Assembly: GCF_019880585.1 (NCBI RefSeq)
Contig: NZ_JAINVV010000010.1
Coordinates: forward strand, 62,001-126,000
Length of the DNA stretch: 64,000 nucleotides
Reading direction: 5' to 3'
Source of the DNA: Sphingomonas colocasiae
GTDB lineage: Bacteria > Pseudomonadota > Alphaproteobacteria > Sphingomonadales > Sphingomonadaceae
Of the stretch, positions 54,324 through 61,638 are shown piece after piece. The first letter of the stretch is position 1, and the number at the start of each line of letters is the position of its first letter. Both the position numbers and the translations under genes were made by a program. A model generated the notes under the pieces. The model saw only the letters and a program-made list of their open reading frames with translations. It did not search any database and was not told the DNA's origin.

Positions 54324-55166
54324 CTAGCCGCGCACGTCCTGTCGCTGGCTGCCGAGCCGATCGATGCCCAACTCGATGACGTCGCCGGAGCGAAGATACC
54401 AGGGCTCAGGCTTTTGCCCCAGGCCGACGCCGGGGGGCGTTCCGGTGGTGATGATGTCGCCGGGCAACAGCGTCATGAATTGAGAGATATAGGACACCAG
54501 ATTGGCGACGCCGAAGATCATCGTCGCGGTGTTGCCCGTCTGCACCCGCTTGCCGTTGATATCGAGCCACATCGACAGCGCCTGAGGGTCTCCCGCTTCG
54601 TCCGCCGTCACCAGCCAGGGGCCGACCGGGCCAAAGGTCGGGCAGCCCTTGCCCTTGTCCCAGGTGCCGCCGCGTTCCAGCTGATATTCGCGTTCGGACA
54701 GGTCGTTGACGACGCAATAGCCGGCGACATGGTCGAGCGCATCCGCCTCGCTGACATAGGAGGCCGTGGTGCCGATCACCACGCCCAGCTCGACCTCCCA
54801 GTCGGTCTTGGTCGATCCGCGCGGAATGACGACGGGGTCGTTCGGTCCCTGGATGCAACTCACGCCCTTGGTGAAGAGGATGGGCTCGGACGGGATCGGC
54901 ATGCCGGATTCGGCGGCGTGATCCGAATAGTTGAGGCCCACCGCGATGAACTGCCGCGTGCCGGCGAAAGGCACGCCAAGTCGTGCGCCTGCCGGCACAA
55001 CGGGCAGTGCGTGCACATCGATCGCGGCGATCGCGCGCAGCGTTTCCGGCGCGAGCTGGTCGGGGCCGAAATCGGCGATGTGCGACGAAAGATCGCGGAC
55101 ATTTCCGTCAGGGTCGACGATACCGGGGCGTTCCGCTCCCGCTTCGCCATGGCGGCATAATTTCAT
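54324..55166 (-). CDS. FAH-family hydrolase, probable 2,4-diketo-3-deoxy-sugar-acid hydrolase
   Basis: A 280-residue fumarylacetoacetase-fold hydrolase. The metal site is in DWEVELGVVIG (Glu pair) and VVNDLSEREYQ; other marks are FIAVGLNYSDHAAESG, PILFTKGVSCIQGPND and GDIITTGTPPGVGLGQKP. This is the branch that cleaves 2,4-diketo-3-deoxy-L-fuconate or rhamnonate into pyruvate and lactate. It is the second gene of a minus-strand pair with dld upstream (42 bases apart), matching product and consumer. GGAGAAAC precedes the start. Confidence 0.88.
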   Translation of the reverse strand: MKLCRHGEAGAERPGIVDPDGNVRDLSSHIADFGPDQLAPETLRAIAAIDVHALPVVPAGARLGVPFAGTRQFIAVGLNYSDHAAESGMPIPSEPILFTKGVSCIQGPNDPVVIPRGSTKTDWEVELGVVIGTTASYVSEADALDHVAGYCVVNDLSEREYQLERGGTWDKGKGCPTFGPVGPWLVTADEAGDPQALSMWLDINGKRVQTGNTATMIFGVANLVSYISQFMTLLPGDIITTGTPPGVGLGQKPEPWYLRSGDVIELGIDRLGSQRQDVRG

Positions 55167-55208
55167 GGGTTTCTCCGTTGCAAGACTGGTGGATGAAAGC
55201 TGGTGCGA

Positions 55209-56906
55209 TCAGCGAGACTCGCCGTGGTTCCTCAACCGCGATGTGCGGCCGATGCCGGGGTTGAACAGGTTCGCGGGGTCGAGCGAGCGGTAGAAGCGCG
55301 CGAGCTCGGGCGCGGCGTCATACGCATGGCCGACATTGTGTTCGGCCGGGTAGCGCGCGCCGCGCGCATCGAGCCCCGTCAGCATCGCCGCCTTGATCGC
55401 GGCGGGATCCGCGCCCTTCGCCAGGACATAGTCCTGATGCAGGACGTGGCACAGGAAGTGGCCATAATAGATGCGATGCACGATCTGGCGCTCGATATCG
55501 GGGGGCAATGTCTCGAACCATTGATCGTCGTTGCGCCGTAGCGCGATATCGAGCGAGAGGCCTCCCGCGACCCGCTTTGCATTGACCGCCTGATAGCGGA
55601 TCGCGGCGCCGGCGATCACGAACCGGTGCAGAAACGCTTTCGCGCTTTCTTCGGGCGTGCATTCGAAACTGTCACCATCGGCCGTGGCAGCCCAGTCGCC
55701 GAGCAGCGCGCGTATCTCCGGCACCGCCTCCGCCGACACTTTGAGCAGCAGGTGATGCTCGAAGCGGTCGCGCCAGTGGCGCAGTCGCGCGGGCAGGTGA
55801 TCGCGCATCAGTTTTCCGGCGGCATGCAGCAGGCGGTCGGCCAGATTGGCCGGCAGCCACCCGTCGACCCGGTTCTTGATCGCGAAGAACCTTGGCAAAC
55901 GATCGGTGCCGATCCGTTCGATGAGCAGGAACTGATCCTTGCCATAGGTATCCGCGAGGTCGAACGCCTCCCGGTGCAGATACTCGGCCGCGATCGGCAG
56001 CATTGCGCAATCGCTCAGGATGTGGCGGCGCAGCGCCCCCAGCGCGGCTGGATCGTTGCAGCCGATATAGAAGGTGCGCGTGTCGGTCTCGGCCTCGAAT
56101 GTATCGAGGCGCACGGCGAATATGGCGAGCTTGCCCGCCGATCCAGAGGCTTCGTGCAGGCATCGCGGATCGGCATTGTGCCGGGCCGGGGTCGCGGCCT
56201 CGATGTCGCGAACGCGCGCCGCATAGCCCGTGTCGCTCGCGGATCGGCCGTCTTCCCGAACGGTCGCCGGGTCGAACGCACCTGTCTCCAGCCGTTCGAG
56301 CATCGTCACGGCATCCTCTCCCAGATCGATGCCGAGGTGATTGACGAGTTCGATCCCGCCATTCCCGGTCGAGCGCGCGAACAGCGCATATTCGGTGAAG
56401 GCGGTGCCGCGCCGCACCAGCGATCCACCCGAATTGTTGCAGACGCCGCCGACCACCGAAGCGCCGAAACAGGATGATCCGATCGTCGAGTGCGGCTCCC
56501 GTCCGAGCGGATGCAGCACCCGCTCGAGTTCGTGCAGTGTCGCGCCCGGCAGGCACACGACTTGTCGCCCATCGTCGATTGGAACTATGCCCTTGAGGCG
56601 TCGTGTGCTGATGACGACCGCCGGCCGGTCATAACCGCCGGGCGCCGGGGTAGAGCCGCCGGTGAGGCCGGTATTGGCCGCCTGCATGATGATCGCGACG
56701 TCGGATCGGACGCACAGCTCAAGGCAGCGCCACAGCTCGACCAGCGAGCCTGGCCTGACGACCGCCAGCGCGTCGCCGACGCCGGCGCGAAATCCGGTAC
56801 GATAGAAACGGGTCGCGGCGGCGCGGGTCAGCAAATGCCCGCGCCCGACGATTCCGGACAGCGCGTCGGCGAGGGCGTTCGCCTGTCCATTGCTGGTCGC
56901 CATCAT
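55209..56906 (-). CDS. dld: Quinone-dependent D-lactate dehydrogenase
   Basis: A 565-residue membrane-peripheral FAD enzyme closely following E. coli Dld throughout: GDALAVVRPGSLVELWRCLE, MQAANTGLTGGSTP, GREPHSTIGSSCFGASVVGG (FAD site), FARSTGNGGIELVNHLGIDL, LPARLRHWRDRFEHHLLLKV, CTPEESAKAFLHRFVIAGAA and YPAEHNVGHAY, ending NPGIG. Full length, including the C-terminal membrane-binding domain specific to Dld. It oxidises D-lactate to pyruvate with quinone. Placed before the diketo-acid hydrolase gene, it implies that cleavage yields D-lactate. Either of two adjacent ATGs may start it. Confidence 0.95.
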   Translation of the reverse strand: MMATSNGQANALADALSGIVGRGHLLTRAAATRFYRTGFRAGVGDALAVVRPGSLVELWRCLELCVRSDVAIIMQAANTGLTGGSTPAPGGYDRPAVVISTRRLKGIVPIDDGRQVVCLPGATLHELERVLHPLGREPHSTIGSSCFGASVVGGVCNNSGGSLVRRGTAFTEYALFARSTGNGGIELVNHLGIDLGEDAVTMLERLETGAFDPATVREDGRSASDTGYAARVRDIEAATPARHNADPRCLHEASGSAGKLAIFAVRLDTFEAETDTRTFYIGCNDPAALGALRRHILSDCAMLPIAAEYLHREAFDLADTYGKDQFLLIERIGTDRLPRFFAIKNRVDGWLPANLADRLLHAAGKLMRDHLPARLRHWRDRFEHHLLLKVSAEAVPEIRALLGDWAATADGDSFECTPEESAKAFLHRFVIAGAAIRYQAVNAKRVAGGLSLDIALRRNDDQWFETLPPDIERQIVHRIYYGHFLCHVLHQDYVLAKGADPAAIKAAMLTGLDARGARYPAEHNVGHAYDAAPELARFYRSLDPANLFNPGIGRTSRLRNHGESR

Positions 56907-56980
56907 CCTCTCTCTTTCACTTGCGTGTCATATATAGAATGATATCCTACTAATGGAATACAAAAGATGGGGGACGGATA

Positions 56981-58069
56981 ATGGCGGAGCTTCGATCGGC
57001 GCGGGCGATGCTGGTGATGTGCGCGATGCTCGGGGCAGCGGCGGGAGCACAGACCGTCGGCTCCGACGGTACCGTGCACGTGCCGGCGATCTCGATTCCC
57101 GAATCGGCGCTGCTGAGCGCGGAGACACGGGCTCAGCTCGATCGCCAACGCAATCCGCCGCCGGCGTCCATGCCCGGCGGGGCGCCACGCACCTGTCCGT
57201 CGATGGCCGGCGCGCCGTCGGCCCGGATACCCGAAATCCGCGCCTGCGAGGCGGAAGCCTTTTATGAATCGCCAGCCTATGCCCGATTGAAGGCGCTGTA
57301 CGATGTCGTGATCGACCAGCGGTCGATCGGCGGTGTTCCGGTCGAGACTTTCACGCCGGGAAACGGCGTCACCGCGAAGAACCGCACGCGCGTGCTGATC
57401 AATCTGCACGGCGGCGCTTTCCTTGGTGGAGCGCGGACCCTGAGCAGGGTCGAATCGATGCCGATCGCCGCGTTGGGCCGGATCAAGGTTATCAGCATCG
57501 ACTATCGTCAGGGGCCGGATTTCACCTTTCCCGCCGCCAGTGTTGACGTCGTCGCGGTCTATCGCGAACTGCTCAAGGAATATTCGCCGGGCGACATCGG
57601 AATCTATGGATGTTCGGCTGGCGGGCTGCTGACCGCGCAAAGTGTCGCGCGGTTGATCGAGGAGCGGCTGCCGCTGCCGGCGGCGATCGGTATGTTGTGC
57701 GAGGGCGGAGTGTACTGGACGGAGGGCGACTCTTCGCGGTTCGTCCATGACACCTCGCAACACACCATCGCGACCAACCCCTATTTCAAGGGGACGAGCG
57801 CAAGCGATCCAATGGCCTTTCCGGCGCGCTCCGATGCATTGCTGGCCAGATTCCCTCCGACCTTGCTGGTATCGAGCACCCGCGATTTCGCGCTGAGCTC
57901 GACCGTCTACACGCATTCCCGCCTGGTCGCGCGGAAGGTCGAGGCCGAGCTGCATATATGGGAAGGCCTGCCGCATGCATTCCATATGGATCCGGACCTT
58001 CCGGAGTCCAAAGAGGTCTATTCGGTCATCGTGCGCTTTTTCGACCGAAGGCTTGGGAAGCGGCTGTGA
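56981..58069 (+). CDS. Exported alpha/beta-hydrolase (HSL-like esterase)
   Basis: A 362-residue protein with a signal peptide (AMLVMCAMLGAAAGAQ) and an alpha/beta-hydrolase fold-3 domain. The oxyanion motif is NLHGGAFLGG, the nucleophile Ser is in YGCSAGG, the acid is probably the Asp in SSTRDFAL and the His is in GLPHAFH. It would remove acyl groups outside the cytoplasm, for example acetyl groups on a glycan. It is divergent from dld (74 bases apart) and convergent with the enolase-type gene. Substrate unknown. Confidence 0.87.
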   Translation: MAELRSARAMLVMCAMLGAAAGAQTVGSDGTVHVPAISIPESALLSAETRAQLDRQRNPPPASMPGGAPRTCPSMAGAPSARIPEIRACEAEAFYESPAYARLKALYDVVIDQRSIGGVPVETFTPGNGVTAKNRTRVLINLHGGAFLGGARTLSRVESMPIAALGRIKVISIDYRQGPDFTFPAASVDVVAVYRELLKEYSPGDIGIYGCSAGGLLTAQSVARLIEERLPLPAAIGMLCEGGVYWTEGDSSRFVHDTSQHTIATNPYFKGTSASDPMAFPARSDALLARFPPTLLVSSTRDFALSSTVYTHSRLVARKVEAELHIWEGLPHAFHMDPDLPESKEVYSVIVRFFDRRLGKRL

Positions 58070-58146
58070 CGCGGCTTCGCCGACCGCTCATCCGGCAACG
58101 GTTTCCGCGATTCTGAAAACCGCCGATCCCGCTGCACGCCGCCCGT

Positions 58147-59262
58147 TCAGAGCGGCTGCGCATAGTCCCGCAGCGCCTGTTCCGTCGGCGTGCATCCGGC
58201 CCCCGGCGTTTCCGGGAGCGCATAGGCGCCGTCCGTGACCAGGATGGGTTCGGCGAAGCAGTCGCGTATCCAGGGGATATATTCGAGCATCGTCGTGGCC
58301 GGGTGCCAGAACGAAAGATGGACATGGACCTGCCCCATGTCGCCGACATGCGCGACCACGGGCCGACGACGGCCATGCGCGGCATCCGCGACGCGGATAT
58401 ATTCGGTGATGCCGCCAAGGCGCGTCACATCCGGCTGAACATAATGGACCGCGTCCATGTCCAGAAATGTCTGGAAAGCGTCCGCCGTATAAAGCTGTTC
58501 GCCAAGTGCGATCGGCACTGACGCGGATGCCGCGAGCTCGGCGTGCGCGTGTACGTCATCGTACCACATCGGCTCTTCGATCCAGACTATGTCGAGGCCT
58601 TGCGCGCGCCCGCAAAACCGCTTGCAGGTTGGCAGGTCCCATTTGCCGTTGGCATCGACCGCGATGGTGACAGTGTCGCCCAGTCGCGCGCGGACCGCTT
58701 CGATGCGCCCGATGTCGATCATCGGTTCGGCGTGCCCCACTTTGAGTTTGATCCGCTTGAAACCGTCCTCCTCCACCGCCTTGGCGCAACCGCTCACGAG
58801 TTTGTCCCTGGTGATGGAGAGCCAGCCGACATCGGTATTATAGGCCTCCAGCCGCGCGCTCGTCGCGCCGCCCAGCATCTTCCACAGCGGCATCCCGGCC
58901 CGTTTCGCGCGGAGGTCCCACAGGGCGATATCGAGCGCCGCCAGCGCCAGATGAACGATGCCCGCGCGCCCAACCCATTGGATCGGCGGATAGCGCGCGA
59001 GCTTCAGCCAGAGCCGCTCGCCATCCATCGCGTCTTCGCCTTCGAGCAGCGGCGCATAACAGTCGCGGATACAGGCTGTGATCAATCGGTCCGAAGCCAG
59101 ATGCGCATGCGTGCCGGTGAAGCCATATCCCGTCAGCCCGTCGCTGGTGGTGATGCGCGCGCCCACAATACCCCAATGCGAAATGCTATTGGTCGAATCC
59201 GAGATCGCGCCGCGCGCGATCGGCGCGTGGAGAATAAATGGCTCAACGGACTGAATTCGCAT
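58147..59262 (-). CDS. Enolase-superfamily (mandelate racemase type) sugar-acid dehydratase
   Basis: A 371-residue enzyme of the mandelate racemase/muconate lactonising group. The barrel has the Lys pair in [10 protein letters not shown] (about 165-174), metal ligands in [15 protein letters not shown] and ALGEQLY, and a possible His base in [11 protein letters not shown]. Such proteins dehydrate acid sugars (fuconate, galactonate, gluconate types); the exact substrate cannot be told. It is divergent from the second GH29-like gene, with the 36-bp block copy 2 between them. GAAGGGG lies before the start. Confidence 0.9.
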   Translation of the reverse strand: MRIQSVEPFILHAPIARGAISDSTNSISHWGIVGARITTSDGLTGYGFTGTHAHLASDRLITACIRDCYAPLLEGEDAMDGERLWLKLARYPPIQWVGRAGIVHLALAALDIALWDLRAKRAGMPLWKMLGGATSARLEAYNTDVGWLSITRDKLVSGCAKAVEEDGFKRIKLKVGHAEPMIDIGRIEAVRARLGDTVTIAVDANGKWDLPTCKRFCGRAQGLDIVWIEEPMWYDDVHAHAELAASASVPIALGEQLYTADAFQTFLDMDAVHYVQPDVTRLGGITEYIRVADAAHGRRRPVVAHVGDMGQVHVHLSFWHPATTMLEYIPWIRDCFAEPILVTDGAYALPETPGAGCTPTEQALRDYAQPL

Positions 59263-59334
59263 GGCATCCCCTTCCGGTCGCCGCCGGGACCTGGTGGCGA
59301 GAGCGGCCGCACCCCTTGGCGCGCGACCTGCGAT

Positions 59335-59370
59335 GTTTCATTATTGACACGTCATATCATCAGTGACACT
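59335..59370. promoter_or_regulatory. Shared 36-bp block, copy 2, between enolase-type and GH29-like genes
   Basis: GTTTCATTATTGACACG, then CATATCAT, then TGACAC. The repeats TGACAC (59345-59350 and 59364-59369) start 19 bases apart, as in copy 1 at 42293. A related single half-site with ATATCAT nearby lies before dld (56925-56947, minus strand). It could serve both divergent genes. Confidence 0.6.
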
Positions 59371-59490
59371 TCACGACAAGGCCAGCCACCCGACGCGGCG
59401 CGCGTTCGACGGCAACGATCCGGCGCCGGCGTGATGACGCTTGAGACCAGGCGCGGGGCGGTTCGGCATGTTTGGAGAGGGACAAGGTCG

Positions 59491-61089
59491 ATGATGAATC
59501 GTAAGGAATTCCTGCGCGGCGGCCTGACCGCGATTTCCGCCGCAAGCCTGCCGGTCTCCGCCCGAACTGTATCCGCGGCGAGCGAGGCCGTGTCCGGCGC
59601 GCAAGGTCCGGTCTCGATCACCGGGTTCAATCCCACGATCCGGCTTTATCCGGTGAAGGCGCTGGGCCGGCTCGGCGATATTCGCTTCGCGACCGCGGAG
59701 ATCGGCACGATGATGCCTTTTCTGGGGCCGGGTGAGATCACCTGGACCGTGACCGTTCCCGAGGCTGGCCGCTATGACATCGCCTTGTGCTGCTCCACGA
59801 CCAGGGCAGGATTACCGGTGAAGATCAAGGCCGGAAGGACCGAGGTGGATTTCGCGGTGCCGGTGACGGAGGGCTATTTCCATCCGCATCCCGAAGGGCC
59901 GGCCGAGGACCCCGGCGACCCCAGCGGCGAGAGCTTCTTTCGGCTGAAGGAGTTCTACAATTTCGCGCGGGTGCCCGTCCCGACCGAATTCGATCTGGTG
60001 CGCGGCGTGAACGTCGTCCGCCTGCGCGTGATGGGTGAGAAGGCCGGGAAGGGGCGGGAAGTTCTCCGCCTGCGTTCGGTCGAGGTGACGCCGGTGGGCG
60101 CGCGCGCAGCGATCGAGGCGGACAAGAGCCGCGCCCGATCCAGGCGTGCGAATACCGATTGGTTCGCGCGTGCGGGTTATGGCGTGTGGTTCCACTTCCT
60201 CGATCTCACCATGCCGCCCAGCGGTCCGCGCATTCCCTATGAGGAGGCCGTCAACCGGCTTGATGTGGAAAAGCTGGTCGGCATGGTGACCGAAACCGGC
60301 GCCAGATACATGATCTGGACGGTCAATCACGGTAATCCGACTTGCCCGGCGCCGATCAAGGCCTGGGAAAAACTACATCCCGGCTGGACGACAAAACGTG
60401 ATCTCATCAGTGAGCTCGCCGATGCGCTGGGCCGGCGCGGTATCCGCCTGATGCTCTACATGAACCCGCCGGGCGTGGGTGGGATGGCGCTCAATCCGGG
60501 TACGGTGAACGGAATCCCCGCCTATAATGAAGAGGATTACGCAAACCATCTGATCGACGTCTTCCGTGAGTTCGGCGCGCGATATGGCAGCCGTGTCGCG
60601 GGATATTGGTTCGATTCCACCTTCGAAGCGACGGAGTGTTTTCCGAACCTGCCGTTCGAGGCGATCAATGACGCGGTCAAGACCGGCTATCCCGATCGTC
60701 TGGTCGCCTGGAACAACTGGGTGTTCCCGCATGAGACCGAGTGGCAGGACTATTTCGCGGGAGAACTGACCGACCTGCCGGTGAAATCCTATGGTGGCCG
60801 CTATATCGCGAGGGGCGTGGCCAAGGGCCTGCAGGGGCATGTCGCGCTGCGCTTCGATGCGGACTGGCTGCACATCAAGCAGGACACGCCCATGCCGGTA
60901 CCGCGCTTCAAAGCGAAGGAACTTGCCGATTTCATCATCGCCAGTCAGGCCGAGCAGGTGCCGGTGACGCTGGGTGTGGGGATCTTCCAGGACGGCAGCT
61001 TCGGCCCGCAGGCGATGCCGGTGTTGCGGGAGGTGAAACGTCTTGTCCGCGACCATGGCCGAACGGCTACGAAGGCGCGCGCACTCTGA
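59491..61089 (+). CDS. Exported GH29-like protein, paralogue 2
   Basis: A 532-residue paralogue of the protein at 47390, alike over the whole length. The signal begins MNRKEFLRGG with a hydrophobic stretch to about 30. The accessory beta domain (about 45-205) is followed by the barrel: TDWFARAGYGVWFHFLDLT, ARYMIWTVNHGN (about 271-282), TTKRDLISELADAL, and YWFDSTF with Asp375 at the GH29 nucleophile place. As in paralogue 1 the KHHDGF motif is replaced. The part after MNPPGVGG differs from paralogue 1, suggesting another acceptor specificity. Start at 59491 or 59494, both after GGAGAGGGACAAGG. Confidence 0.75.
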   Translation: MMNRKEFLRGGLTAISAASLPVSARTVSAASEAVSGAQGPVSITGFNPTIRLYPVKALGRLGDIRFATAEIGTMMPFLGPGEITWTVTVPEAGRYDIALCCSTTRAGLPVKIKAGRTEVDFAVPVTEGYFHPHPEGPAEDPGDPSGESFFRLKEFYNFARVPVPTEFDLVRGVNVVRLRVMGEKAGKGREVLRLRSVEVTPVGARAAIEADKSRARSRRANTDWFARAGYGVWFHFLDLTMPPSGPRIPYEEAVNRLDVEKLVGMVTETGARYMIWTVNHGNPTCPAPIKAWEKLHPGWTTKRDLISELADALGRRGIRLMLYMNPPGVGGMALNPGTVNGIPAYNEEDYANHLIDVFREFGARYGSRVAGYWFDSTFEATECFPNLPFEAINDAVKTGYPDRLVAWNNWVFPHETEWQDYFAGELTDLPVKSYGGRYIARGVAKGLQGHVALRFDADWLHIKQDTPMPVPRFKAKELADFIIASQAEQVPVTLGVGIFQDGSFGPQAMPVLREVKRLVRDHGRTATKARAL

Positions 61090-61501
61090 ACCTTCGTGAC
61101 GCCCGATCAAAGCGTCGTAATCCGCCGATGATTGATCTCGCTCGTTTCGAACCTCCCGGCAAAAGCATCTCCTGCATCGCAAGAAAATTGCTCAGCACCT
61201 GCTGCTTGGCCTCGGTCAGTTCCGCTGGGGCCGCCTCCTGCTCGGGCGGCTCGAAGGGTAAGAGGATGGACACGACGTTCATCGTCGCGTGCCTGTCGCC
61301 GTTGAGGGCGGCCGCGCGCATCCTCAGCGACATGATCTTGAGCGCCTCGAACTTGATCGACTTGCCATTCTTGCGATAGGGCATTCGCTCGAAAAACACT
61401 TCGCGTGCGATCGTGCGGACATTCTTGGCGCTCTTTGAACGTCCTTTGCTCCGCTTGTGTCCGGGCGCGAACTGACCGCTCTTGGCATCCCCTTCCATCA
61501 T
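61067..61501 (-). CDS. DUF5681-type small protein
   Basis: A 144-residue basic protein opening SGQFAPGHKRSKGRSKSAKN, the N-terminal basic pattern of DUF5681 proteins, followed by a helical part (IKFEALKIMSLRMRAAALNG). Many relatives occur on phages and integrated elements, where a DNA-packaging or regulatory role is suspected. It converges with the GH29-like gene and overlaps its end by 23 bases. GGAG precedes the start. It has nothing to do with sugar use and marks the mosaic nature of this region. Confidence 0.75.
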   Translation of the reverse strand: MMEGDAKSGQFAPGHKRSKGRSKSAKNVRTIAREVFFERMPYRKNGKSIKFEALKIMSLRMRAAALNGDRHATMNVVSILLPFEPPEQEAAPAELTEAKQQVLSNFLAMQEMLLPGGSKRARSIIGGLRRFDRASRRFRVRAPS

Positions 61502-61638
61502 CAGCGCTCCTCGACGGTGGGCAGGTCGGAATATCGCGGAAAGTGAGACGCTCGATCAGTTGCGCCTTGGTGAGAACGCGAGTCTTCAGAGTGTCCGAAG
61601 CGATAGCATAGCGCTGTTAATCAGCCAGTTCGTATCGG

